Assembly (NCBI GenBank): GCA_963814915.1
Contig: CAWFEI010000005.1
Coordinates: 310,001 to 374,000 of the forward strand
DNA: 64,000 nt
Direction of reading: 5' to 3'
From: VRUE01 sp963814915
Lineage (GTDB): Bacteria; Actinomycetota; Thermoleophilia; Solirubrobacterales; 70-9
The stretch's first letter is position 1, and each line of letters begins with the position of its first letter. A model generated the notes under the pieces. It was not told the origin of the DNA. It ran no database searches and worked only from the letters and a program-made list of their open reading frames with translations. The translations under genes and the position numbers were made by a program. Positions 37,782-46,202 of this stretch are shown in pieces.

Positions 37782-38928
37782 ATGAAGAAGCTGGTAATCC
37801 TCGGCTCGACCGGCTCGATCGGCACACAGGCGCTGGAAGTCGTCGGCCGCTCCGACGAGCTCCAAGTCGTCGGCCTTGCCGCCGGGCGCGGCTGGGAGGC
37901 GACCGTCGAGCAGGCCCGAGAGCACGGCGTGCCGGCGATCGCCCTCGCCGATCCCGCGGCTGCGGCCGCTGCCCACAGGGCCTGGAGCGGCCGGGTGCTC
38001 GAGGGTGAGGAGGGCGTCCGCGAACTGGTCGCGAGCTCCGGCGCCGACCTCGTCCTCAACGCGATCGTCGGCGCCGCCGGGCTCGCTTCGACCGTCGTCG
38101 CCCTGACCGAGGGGATCGACGTCGCCCTCGCCAACAAGGAGAGCCTCGTGATCGGCGGCGAGCTGACCACCGCCCTTGCCGAGGGAACCGGGGCGAGGCT
38201 CTTGCCGGTCGACTCCGAGCACTCGGCGCTCTTTCAGCTGATCGGCCGCGAGCAGCCGGGCACCGTCGACCGCCTCGTGCTGACCGCCTCCGGCGGGCCG
38301 TTTCGCGGCCGTAAGGACCTTGGCGGGGTGGGGGTGGAGGACGCGCTCGACCACCCGACCTGGAAGATGGGCGGCAGGATCACGATCGACTCGGCGACGT
38401 TGATGAACAAGGGCTTCGAGGCGATCGAGGCCCACCACCTCTTCGGCGTCCCCTACGAGCGGATCGAGCTCGTCGTGCATCCGCAGTCGATCGTCCACTC
38501 GCTGATCGACCTCAACGACGGGGCGACCCTGGCTCACCTCGGCTACCCCGACATGCGGGTGCCGATCTCCTACGCGCTGCACTATCCCGAGCGGGCCGAC
38601 GTCGACGTGCCCCGCCTCGACCTGGCGGCGGTCGGCGAGCTCTCCTTCGAGCCGCCCGACCCGCAGACCTTCGCCTGCCTGCGCCTCGCGCTGGAGGCCG
38701 GCCAGGCGGGGGGGACGGCGCCCTTGTGTGCTCAACGCGGCGGACGAGGTCGCGGTGGCCGCCTTCCTCGCCGGGAGGATCGAGTTCGGGGCCATCGCGA
38801 CAGCGATTGAGCGCGTCCTGACGGACATGCCGCCGCTGCCGGTGACCCACTTCGACGACCTCTTCGCCGTCGATGCCGAGGCTCGGCGCCGCACCGAAGA
38901 GCAGGTCGGGGGGTTGGCGAAGGTATGA
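37782..38928 (+). CDS. dxr: 1-deoxy-D-xylulose 5-phosphate reductoisomerase, one frame break near 38730
   Basis: The second enzyme of the MEP isoprenoid pathway, target of fosmidomycin. NADPH-binding LVILGSTGSIGTQALEVV is at the N-terminus. ALANKESLVIGGE, PVDSEHSALFQLI, LTASGGPFRG and MGGRITIDSATLMNKGFEAIEA make the metal and substrate sites. Near 38730 one extra base after GGCGCCC breaks the frame; CVLNAADEVAVAAFLAG continues to the stop at 38928. The flanking sequence is normal, so an error is likely. The stop overlaps the rseP ATG by 4 nt. ispG lies 3 kb downstream. Confidence 0.92.
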
Positions 38929-40013
38929 ACTGGGTTCTGATCTTCATCGGCTTCTCGGCGCTGATCGTGATCCACGAGGCAGGCCACTTCTTCGCCGCCA
39001 AGGCGACCGGGATGCGGGTCGAGCGCTTCTTCCTCTTCTTCCCGCCGAAGCTGGTCTCGATCAAACGGGGTGAGACCGAGTACGGAATCGGCGCGATCCC
39101 CGCGGGAGGCTTCGTGAAGATCAGCGGCATGAACCCCGACGAGGAGCTGCCGCCCGAGGCCGAAGGGCGCGGCTACTACCAACAGCCCGTCTGGAAGCGG
39201 ATAGTCGTTATCGGGGCCGGGCCGGCCGTGAACATCGTGCTCGCCTTCGCGATTCTCTTCGTCCTCGCCTTCGGCGTCGGCAAGCCGAACCAGACGGTCC
39301 AAGAAGTCTTCCCCGACACCCCCGCCGCGGCGAAACTCAAGGCCGGGGACGAAATCCTCGCCGTCGACGGCCATCGCTACCTCGGCCTCGGCGCCGAAGC
39401 GCGACTCGAACGCTTCCGCGACGATGTCGCCGCGCACCGCTGCCCCGGCGAGCAGGTCGACGGCTGCCGCGCGAACAATCCGGTCACGCTGACCATCGTG
39501 AGGAACGGCCAGCTGAGGAAGCTCTCGCTGCGACCCGAATACAGCGGCGAAGCCGACCGCGCCCTGGTCGGGTTCGGCTACGGCATCGAACCGGCCAACC
39601 TGGGCGCCGGCGGCGCCGGCGCGTGGGCGGCGGACAAGATGTGGCTGGTCGCCAGCCGCACGGCAACCGTCTTCGCCAAGCTCTTCGAAGAGGAAAAGCG
39701 CAAGGAAGTCTCGGGGATCGTCGGGGTCAGCGCCGCGGCTGACCAGACGCTCAAGATCGGCACACGGGAGTCGTTTTTCCTGCTCGCCCTGGTCAGCCTC
39801 TCGCTCGGCTTGATCAACCTCTTTCCCTTCCTGCCGCTGGACGGGGGCCACATCTTCTGGAGCCTGGTCGAGAAGGCCCGCGGGCGGCCGGTCGCCTACC
39901 GCGTGATGGAACGGGCCAGCGCGATCGGCTTCGTGCTGGTGATCATGCTCTTCTTCCTCGGCCTCTCCAACGACATCGGTCGGCTCACGGGGGAAGGGAT
40001 CAACGTCCGCTGA
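38925..40013 (+). CDS. rseP: Site-2-type intramembrane zinc metalloprotease
   Basis: A 362-residue M50 family protease. Zn ligands are in the first membrane segment (VIHEAGHFFAAKA) and in the third (FPFLPLDGGHIFW). One PDZ domain lies between (about residues 120-215), with the GAIPAGGFVKISGM loop before it. These enzymes cut anti-sigma factors and other membrane proteins after a first cleavage (RseP, Rip1). The position after dxr is conserved. Its stop touches the start of the acyl-CoA synthetase gene. Confidence 0.93.
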   Translation: MNWVLIFIGFSALIVIHEAGHFFAAKATGMRVERFFLFFPPKLVSIKRGETEYGIGAIPAGGFVKISGMNPDEELPPEAEGRGYYQQPVWKRIVVIGAGPAVNIVLAFAILFVLAFGVGKPNQTVQEVFPDTPAAAKLKAGDEILAVDGHRYLGLGAEARLERFRDDVAAHRCPGEQVDGCRANNPVTLTIVRNGQLRKLSLRPEYSGEADRALVGFGYGIEPANLGAGGAGAWAADKMWLVASRTATVFAKLFEEEKRKEVSGIVGVSAAADQTLKIGTRESFFLLALVSLSLGLINLFPFLPLDGGHIFWSLVEKARGRPVAYRVMERASAIGFVLVIMLFFLGLSNDIGRLTGEGINVR

Positions 40014-41685
40014 TGGAGGCCTCGGCGCCGCAGAGCCACGCGAGCGGCGGCCCGGCGGCCGAGCTGCCCGCCCAGAGCCTCTACGACGCCTTCGTGGCCA
40101 CGGTCGAACGCCAGGGCGGCGAGACCGCTCTGCGCAGCGGGGAATGGGTGCAGACGTGGTCGGAGCTTTCTCGATCTACCAAACCTCCTCGCCCGAGCAG
40201 ATCGCCTACGTCGTCGGCGACGCCGAGGCGCGAGTAGCGATCGTCGAGGCGGCCTACCTGGAAGCCTTCGCACGCGCCCGCGAGGACCTGCCGGAGGTCG
40301 AGCACGTGATCGTCCTCGACGCCGAAGTGGGCGGCACCGAGACCCTGGCCCAGCTCGAAGCACGCGACCCGGGTTGCGACCCCGGCACCACGGGCGCCAA
40401 AGTCGGGCCCGACGACCAGCTCACTCTGATCTACACCTCCGGCACGACCGGGCCGCCCAAGGGCGTCCAACTGACCCACCGCAACCTGCTCACCCTCGTC
40501 GCCAGTGTCGACGACCTGGTGCCCTTTCCCGAGGACGGCGGTCGGGTGATCTCGTGGCTGCCCGCCGCCCACATCGCCGAGCGCGGCGCCAACTACTACC
40601 TTCCCGTCGTCAAGGGCCTGGAGATCCACATCTGCCCCGACCCGCGCGAAATCGTCCAGTTCCTGCCGCAGGCGCGGCCGACCTGGTTCTTCGCCGTGCC
40701 GCGGGTCTGGGAGAAGCTCAAGGCCGGCCTGGAGGCGATGCTTGCCGGGCTCCCCGACGAGCAGCGCGAGCCGGCAGAGCGCGGCTTCGAGGCCGCCCTG
40801 GAAAAGGTCCGCCTGGAGCAGCGCGGCGAGACTGTGCCCGACGACGTCGCCGCCGCGGCCGCCCGCGCCGACGAGGCGATGTTCGCCGGGCTGCGCCACC
40901 AGCTCGGCCTCGACGAGGCCGTAGCGGTCAGCGTCGGCGCCGCCCCGACGCCGGTCGAGGTGCTCGAGTTCTTCCACGCGATCGGCATCCCGGTCGGCGA
41001 GCTCTGGGGGATGTCGGAGACCTGCGGAGTCGCCACCTGCAACCCGCCGGGCCGAATCAAGCTGGGCACCGTCGGGCCGCCCATTCCGGGCGCCGAGGTC
41101 AAGCTCGCGGCCGACGGCGAGGTGCTGGTCCGCAGCGACGCGAACATGCCCGGCTACCGCAACATGGCGGAAAAGACAGCGGAGACGATCGACTCCGACG
41201 GCTGGCTTCACAGCGGCGACATCGGCGAGCTCGACGAGGACGGCTACCTGCGCATCGTCGACCGCAAGAAGGAGCTGATCATCAACGCCGCCGGGAAGAA
41301 CATGTCGCCGGCCTCGATCGAGTCGAACCTGAAGGCCGCCAGCCCGTTGATCGGCCAGGCCGCGGCGATCGGCGACGGGCGCCGCTACAACGTCGCCCTG
41401 ATCGTGCTCGACCCCGACTACGCGCCCGCCTGGGCCCAGGGCGAGGGGATCGAGGACGTCGCCCCGGCGAGCCTCGCCGGGCACGGGAAGGTCGAGGCGG
41501 CGATCGACGCGGCGGTGGAGGCGGCCAACGAGCGCATGGCCCGGGTCGAGCAGATCAAGAAGTTCAAGATCCTGCCCGCCGAGTGGGCGCCGGGCGGCGA
41601 CGAGCTGACCCCGACGATGAAGCTCAAACGCAAGCCGATCGAGCGCAAGTACGCGGCGGAGATCGAGGCCCTCTACGCCGAGTGA
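40013..41685 (+). pseudogene. Long-chain acyl-CoA synthetase (AMP-binding), internal deletion and frame break near 40166
   Basis: An adenylate-forming acyl-CoA ligase. From 40013 the N-terminus is normal up to TWSEL at about 40166. The next recognisable segment, FSIYQTSSPEQIAYVVGD, follows at once in another frame. About 45 residues that link these parts in the family are missing, so roughly 140 bp are lost. Downstream all motifs are intact: LIYTSGTTGPPKGVQLTHRN (P-loop), GELWGMSETCG, DGWLHSGDIGELDEDGYL, and KNMSPASIESNLK near the end. Either a true deletion inactivated it or the assembly collapsed. It starts on the last base of rseP. Confidence 0.82.
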
Positions 41686-41709
41686 CGGAGGCTCACCGCA
41701 ACGCCCAGA

Positions 41710-41715
41710 TAGCCT
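41710..41715 (+). promoter_or_regulatory. -10 box of ispG
   Basis: TAGCCT, 6 nt before the ispG ATG at 41722, no Shine-Dalgarno between. Confidence 0.4.
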
Positions 41716-41721
41716 GTAGGC

Positions 41722-42975
41722 ATGAGTTCCAAGCGGCAGATATTCGTCGGCAAGGTCCCGATCGGCGGCGGCGCGCCGGTCGCCGTGCAGACGATGACCA
41801 AGACCGAGACCGCCAACCTCGCCGCGACGATGGAGCAGATCCATAAGGTCGCCGACGCCGGGGCGGACATCGTCCGCGTCGCGGTGCCCCGCGAGAAGGA
41901 TGCCGACGCGCTGAAGACGATCGTCAAGCAGTCGCCGATCCCGGTGATCGCCGACATCCACTTCAACCACACCCTGGCGCTGAAGGCGATCGACGCAGGC
42001 GCCGACTGCATCCGGCTCAACCCGGGCAACATCGGCGGGCGCGAGAAGGTCGCCGAGGTTGCTGAGAAGGCGACGGCCTCGAACGTGCCGATGCGGATCG
42101 GCGTCAACTCCGGCTCGCTGCCCAAGCACCTGCACGAGCTCGAGCGTGAGGCCCCGGTCGAGGCGCTCGTCGCCGCCGCGGTCGAGTTCGTCGAGCTAAT
42201 GGAGAGCCTGAGCTTCGAAGACTTCAAGGTCTCGATCAAGTCGACCAACGTTCCCAACACGATCGCCGCCAACCGGCTGCTATCCGAGAAGATCCCCTAT
42301 CCGCTGCACCTGGGGATCACCGAGGCGGGGACGAAATGGTCCGGCGCGCTGAAGTCCTCGGTCGGGCTGGGCACGCTGCTGGCCGACGGGATTGGCGACA
42401 CGATTCGGATCAGCCTCTCGACCTTCCACGCCGAGGAGGAGGTCAAGGTCGCCTGGGAGATCCTCAAGGCGCTGCAGCTGCGCGAGCGCGGCCCGGTGCT
42501 GATCGCCTGCCCGACCTGCGGCCGCCTGCAGTTCGACATGGACTCGGTTGTGGCCGAAATCGAGCAGCGACTCGAAGGCTATGCCGAGCCGGTCGAGGTC
42601 GCCGTGCTGGGTTGCGCGGTCAACGGCATCGGCGAGGCCAGCCACGCGGACTTCGGCATCGCGGGGGCGAAGAACGAGGGCCTGATCTTCGCCCACGGCA
42701 AGCCGCTGCGCAAGGTGCCGCAGGAGAAGCTGGTCGACACCCTGTTCGAGGAGATCGACAAGTCGCTTGACCGCGGCGGGGTCGAGGTCGACGAGGCTGA
42801 GTCGCGCGAGGGCGCCGCCTGGCTGGCCAAGATCGAGGAGGAAAACGCCGGCGAACTGACGCCGGAGAGGATCGCCCAGATGGAGAAGGAAGCAGTCGAG
42901 AAGGGCGAGGCGGACAAGGTCCTGCTCGACGAGGAGGCGTCGCCGACCGCGGGGCGGCGGTTCACCAGGGCTTAG
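41722..42975 (+). CDS. ispG: 4-hydroxy-3-methylbut-2-enyl diphosphate synthase
   Basis: A 417-residue [4Fe-4S] enzyme of the MEP pathway. The TIM-barrel has VAVQTMTKTETAN, RVAVPREKDADALK, ADIHFNHTLALKAI and RLNPGNIGG. Cluster cysteines are in LIACPTCGRLQFDMDS and VLGCAVNGIGEA. The usual VNGPGE is VNGIGE here. About 50 residues of charged sequence (from about residue 368) extend the C-terminus beyond typical IspG. ATG 41722 follows a TAGCCT box by 6 nt. Confidence 0.95.
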   Translation: MSSKRQIFVGKVPIGGGAPVAVQTMTKTETANLAATMEQIHKVADAGADIVRVAVPREKDADALKTIVKQSPIPVIADIHFNHTLALKAIDAGADCIRLNPGNIGGREKVAEVAEKATASNVPMRIGVNSGSLPKHLHELEREAPVEALVAAAVEFVELMESLSFEDFKVSIKSTNVPNTIAANRLLSEKIPYPLHLGITEAGTKWSGALKSSVGLGTLLADGIGDTIRISLSTFHAEEEVKVAWEILKALQLRERGPVLIACPTCGRLQFDMDSVVAEIEQRLEGYAEPVEVAVLGCAVNGIGEASHADFGIAGAKNEGLIFAHGKPLRKVPQEKLVDTLFEEIDKSLDRGGVEVDEAESREGAAWLAKIEEENAGELTPERIAQMEKEAVEKGEADKVLLDEEASPTAGRRFTRA

Positions 42976-43002
42976 TGGCGCGCGGGCACGGTCCGCGCGA
43001 GA

Positions 43003-43008
43003 TAAGTT
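43003..43008 (+). promoter_or_regulatory. -10 box of proS
   Basis: TAAGTT, 7 nt before the proS ATG at 43016, no Shine-Dalgarno between. Confidence 0.4.
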
Positions 43009-43015
43009 CCCCGCC

Positions 43016-44701
43016 ATGACGCGGTTGAGCCAGACGTTCCTGCCGACTCTCAAGGATCCGCCGTCCGATGCGGAGGCCGTGTCGCACAAGCTGATGGTGC
43101 GGGCGGGGTTGATCCGACAACTGGGCGCCGGGCTGTGGACCTACCTGCCCGCGGGTTTGCGGGTCGAGCGCAAGGTCGAGGCGATCCTGCGGGGGGAGAT
43201 GGAGGCGATCGGCTGCCAGGAGGTGCTGATGCCGGTCCTGCAGCCGGCCGAGTCATGGAAGAAGACCGGGCGCTACGCGATCGACGAGCTGTTCAAGCTC
43301 GAAGACCGCAGGGGGGCGCCGATGGTGCTGGCGATGACCCACGAGGAGAGCCTCACCTACCACGTCGCCCGCGAGGTGCGCTCCTACCGCGACCTGCCGA
43401 TCATGGCCTTTCAGATCCAGACCAAGGAGCGCGACGAGCCGCGCCCGCGCGCCGGCGTCCTGCGGGCTCGCGAGTTCACGATGAAGGACGCCTACTCCTT
43501 CGATCGCGACGAGGACGGCCTCGCCCGCTCCTACGATCTGCAGAGCGGCGCCTACGAGCGGATCTTCGACCGCTGCGGCCTGCGCTGGTACCGGGTCGAG
43601 TCCGACGTGGGGATGATGGGCGGCACCGACGCGCACGAGTACATGGCGCCCTGCCCGGCCGGGGAGGACCAGGTCGCCCTGGCGCCCGGCTACGCCGCCA
43701 ACGTCGAGGTCGCCTCCGCCGAGCCGCAGCCGGTCGAGCTGCCCGCGGCGCTCGGCGCCCCCGAGCGCGTCTCGACCCCAGGCCTGACCACGGTCGCGGA
43801 GGTCTCCGGCTCGCTCGGCGTCCCCGCCGGGGCGCTGATCAAGGCGATGCCGGTGATGGTCGAGGGGCGCGGGATGGTCCTCGTCCTGCTGCGCGGCGAC
43901 CACCGCCTCAACGAGGTCAAGCTGCGCAACGCGCTCGGCGCCGCCTTCCGCCCGGCCGGCGGCGACGAGATCGAGGCCGAGCTGGGCCCGGTCGGCTTCG
44001 CCGGCCCGGTCGGGGCCGGGGTGCCGATCGTCAAGGACGCCGCGATCCAGGGCGACTCCTTCGTCGCCGGCGCCAACGAGGCCGACACCCACCTGCGCGG
44101 CGTGCGACCGGGGCGCGACTTCGAGTTCGAGGAGCTCGACGTGCGGGCCGTCGAGGCCGGCGACACCGTACCCGGCGGCACGATCGAGATCGAGCCGGCG
44201 ATCGAGGTCGGCAACATCTTCAAGCTCGGCACCCGCTACTCGGAGCCGCTGGGCGCCGCCTACCTCGACGAGAACGGCGTCGAGCGGCCGATCGTGATGG
44301 GCTGCTACGGGATCGGCCCGGCGCGGATCGTCGCCGCGGCGATCGAGCAGCGCGCCGACGAGCGCGGAATCGTCTGGCCCGGTGCGCTCGCCCCCTGGCA
44401 GATCCAACTCGTCTCACTTGCCAAGGCCGGCGAGGCCGAGCGCGAGGCCGCCGACGACCTCTACGCGACGCTGCGCGAGGCCGGGGTGGAGGTGCTCTAC
44501 GACGACCGCGACGCCGGCCCCGGCGAGAAGCTGACCGACGCCGAGCTGCTCGGCTGCCCGCTGCGAGTCGTCGTCGGCCGCCGCGGGCTGGCCAAGGGCG
44601 TCGTCGAGGCGAGCGAGCGCGACGGCGGCGCAGAGCACGAACTGCCGGTCGAGCAGGCCGGCGAGCGCGCCCTCGCCCTCCTGCAGGGCGAGGATGGCTG
44701 A
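43016..44701 (+). CDS. proS: Prolyl-tRNA synthetase (bacterial type)
   Basis: A 561-residue class II synthetase. LMVRAGLIRQLGAGLWTYLP is the bacterial ProRS start. Motif 2 region: RPRAGVLRAREFTMKDAYSF. The editing INS domain (about residues 225-385) lies between motifs 2 and 3 and clears mischarged Ala-tRNA. Motif 3: MGCYGIGPARIVAAAIEQ. The C-terminal anticodon domain has LYDDRDAGPGEKLTDAELLG. The stop overlaps the following pgsA-like gene by 8 nt. Confidence 0.96.
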   Translation: MTRLSQTFLPTLKDPPSDAEAVSHKLMVRAGLIRQLGAGLWTYLPAGLRVERKVEAILRGEMEAIGCQEVLMPVLQPAESWKKTGRYAIDELFKLEDRRGAPMVLAMTHEESLTYHVAREVRSYRDLPIMAFQIQTKERDEPRPRAGVLRAREFTMKDAYSFDRDEDGLARSYDLQSGAYERIFDRCGLRWYRVESDVGMMGGTDAHEYMAPCPAGEDQVALAPGYAANVEVASAEPQPVELPAALGAPERVSTPGLTTVAEVSGSLGVPAGALIKAMPVMVEGRGMVLVLLRGDHRLNEVKLRNALGAAFRPAGGDEIEAELGPVGFAGPVGAGVPIVKDAAIQGDSFVAGANEADTHLRGVRPGRDFEFEELDVRAVEAGDTVPGGTIEIEPAIEVGNIFKLGTRYSEPLGAAYLDENGVERPIVMGCYGIGPARIVAAAIEQRADERGIVWPGALAPWQIQLVSLAKAGEAEREAADDLYATLREAGVEVLYDDRDAGPGEKLTDAELLGCPLRVVVGRRGLAKGVVEASERDGGAEHELPVEQAGERALALLQGEDG

Positions 44702-45347
44702 CGCCGCTCCCTTCGGGCGCGGCCGCATCCGCCGCCTCTTCGGCCTCGACCGCAGCGGCCCGCCGCCGCCACAGACGGGGGAGGGGCAGCCGCTCAACCC
44801 GTGGACGCTGCCCAACCTCGTCGGTTACCTGCGGCTCGCCGGGCTGCCGGTCTTCCTCTACCTCGCCTTCGAATCCGGCGACGGCCGTAGCACGGCGGCC
44901 GCGATCCTCTTCTGGCTGATCGCCGCGGGCGACTACCTCGACGGCCTCCTTGCCCGCGTCACCGGCCAGTACAGCCGCCTGGGGGCGATGCTCGATCCGC
45001 TGATCGACCGCCTGACGATCCTCTCCGGCGCCGTCGTCTGCTGGCACTTCGAGCTGCTGCCGCGTTGGGCGCTGGCGTTGCTGGTGGCCCGCGAGGTGGC
45101 GATGCTCGCGCTCGCCCAGTACGGCCTCCGCCGGGGAGTCCAGATAGCGGTCAACTGGCCGGGCCGCATCTCCGTCTTCCCGATCATGGGCGGCATCTTC
45201 TTCGCGCTCGTCTTCGCCGGTTGGGTGCCGGCTGCGCTGCTGGTCGTGGGCGTCGCTTTGGCGATCCTCGCGACTATCATGTACGCGCGGGTCGGCCTGC
45301 GCACGGTCGCCGAGCGCAGGGCGCAATCGGCCTCTCAGGCTCCATAA
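44694..45347 (+). CDS. CDP-alcohol phosphatidyltransferase (PgsA type)
   Basis: A 217-residue membrane enzyme. The CDP-alcohol signature D-x2-D-G-x2-A-R-x8-G-x3-D-x3-D is seen as DYLDGLLARVTGQYSRLGAM, then LDPLID. About six membrane segments follow a basic N-terminus. LNPWTLPNLVGYLRLAGLPV resembles phosphatidylglycerophosphate synthases, so phosphatidylglycerol or cardiolipin synthesis is the likely role; the alcohol substrate is not proven. It overlaps proS by 8 nt. In mycobacteria pgsA2 also lies near garA and the FtsR gene, matching the genes that follow here. Confidence 0.87.
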   Translation: MADAAPFGRGRIRRLFGLDRSGPPPPQTGEGQPLNPWTLPNLVGYLRLAGLPVFLYLAFESGDGRSTAAAILFWLIAAGDYLDGLLARVTGQYSRLGAMLDPLIDRLTILSGAVVCWHFELLPRWALALLVAREVAMLALAQYGLRRGVQIAVNWPGRISVFPIMGGIFFALVFAGWVPAALLVVGVALAILATIMYARVGLRTVAERRAQSASQAP

Positions 45348-45349
45348 CC

Positions 45350-45366
45350 TTCAACCTTCAGTTGAA
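45350..45366. promoter_or_regulatory. Palindromic operator candidate over the -35 of the RsiG-like operon
   Basis: TTCAAC-CTTCA-GTTGAA, perfect 6-bp arms. It overlaps the -35 hexamer TTGAAC (45362-45367). The MerR-family protein encoded third in the operon is a natural candidate to bind it; this is an inference. Confidence 0.5.
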
Positions 45367-45389
45367 CCTTTGGCCAGGCGACCTATAAT
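45362..45389 (+). promoter_or_regulatory. Strong sigma-A type promoter of the RsiG-like/FHA/FtsR operon
   Basis: TTGAAC (5 of 6), a 16-bp spacer and a perfect TATAAT (45384-45389). It is the best consensus promoter seen in the window. Transcription would start near 45396, giving a leader of about 42 nt with AAGGAG at 45427-45432. Confidence 0.75.
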
Positions 45390-45437
45390 CCCGGGTAGCG
45401 GCCAACGGAGGCGAAGGCCTCCCGATGAAGGAGCGAG

Positions 45438-45710
45438 ATGGAGGACACCTTTCCCGATCTCGGTTCGCTCAGCGACGAAGAGCTGAAGGACCTGATCGAC
45501 AAGCTCACCACGGAGGAGAACGAGATCTCCTACAAACGCCGGGTCCTGCACGGCAAAATCGACATCCTGCGGGCCGAGCTCGTCAACCGACTGCGCCAGA
45601 AGCGCGAAAGCGGCGACTCGCTGATTTCCGGCGACGACGTGGCGCAGCTGACCGACATTCTGGCCGGCAAGGCGCAGCAGCCCGGGCCGGAGGACGACGC
45701 GGCCGCATAG
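45438..45710 (+). CDS. rsiG: RsiG-like coiled-coil protein with a c-di-GMP-binding-type motif
   Basis: A 90-residue protein. LSDEELKDLIDKL is followed by a helix with E27-x3-S31-x2-R34-x3-H38-x3-D42. Streptomyces RsiG, the anti-sigma of WhiG, binds c-di-GMP through two copies of E-x3-S-x2-R-x3-Q-x3-D on an antiparallel coiled coil. Rubrobacter RsiG is a homodimer with one motif per chain. This protein has the exact spacing with one copy, and His in place of Gln. The IDILRAELVNRLRQK segment continues the coil. It has its own strong promoter and ribosome-binding site and precedes an FHA protein and an FtsR-like regulator. The sigma partner is not in the window. Confidence 0.65.
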   Translation: MEDTFPDLGSLSDEELKDLIDKLTTEENEISYKRRVLHGKIDILRAELVNRLRQKRESGDSLISGDDVAQLTDILAGKAQQPGPEDDAAA

Positions 45711-45722
45711 GCGGCGAAGACC

Positions 45723-46196
45723 ATGGCCATCCACTGCCCAGAGTGCGGCACCGTCAACCCCGAGGGGGCGAACTACTGCCAGAAGTGCGGCGCCTACCTC
45801 GGTGGGCCGAAAGATGAGGCTGACGAGCCGACGACGATGACCTACACGGTCGACGACACCGGTGAGATGCAGCCGATCGACATCGACGAGGTCCTGGAGA
45901 CCAGCGGAGCCGCGCTGGTGATCCGCGCCGGCGGTGGCCGTGCCGGGGAGAGCTTCACGGTCACCGAGGACCGGGTCAGCATCGGCCGCAGCCCCGACGC
46001 CGGGGTCTTCCTCGACGACGTCACGGTTTCCCGCAACCACGCCCTCCTGGTGCGGCGTCGCGACGGCTTCTACATCGACGACCTCGGCTCGCTCAACGGA
46101 ACGTATGTAAACCGACGGCGGATCGAGTCCCACCGGCTTGCCGACGGCGACGAGATCCAGGTCGGCAAGTACAAGCTGAGCTATCTGGAGAAGTAG
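45723..46196 (+). CDS. Zinc-ribbon FHA-domain protein (GarA-like)
   Basis: A 157-residue protein. An N-terminal zinc ribbon CPECGTVNPEGANYCQKCG is followed by a short Thr-rich linker (PTTMTYTV). The C-terminal FHA domain (about residues 62-155) has VSIGRSPDAGVFLDD, VSRNHALL and DLGSLNGTYVN, so the phosphothreonine-binding Arg, Ser, His and Asn are present. Mycobacterial GarA has the same FHA fold and position beside the FtsR gene; it is switched by Ser/Thr kinases and controls 2-oxoglutarate metabolism. The Thr-rich linker could be the phosphorylation site. Role here is inferred. Confidence 0.85.
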   Translation: MAIHCPECGTVNPEGANYCQKCGAYLGGPKDEADEPTTMTYTVDDTGEMQPIDIDEVLETSGAALVIRAGGGRAGESFTVTEDRVSIGRSPDAGVFLDDVTVSRNHALLVRRRDGFYIDDLGSLNGTYVNRRRIESHRLADGDEIQVGKYKLSYLEK

Positions 46197-46202
46197 GAGC
46201 GG

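Noticed and set aside
37716..39851. 711-codon minus-strand frame opposite dxr and rseP
   Set aside because: Antisense shadow without recognisable domains.
41722..42975. VNGIGE instead of VNGPGE in IspG as loss of function
   Set aside because: Cluster cysteines and all other motifs are intact; a neutral lineage change is more likely.
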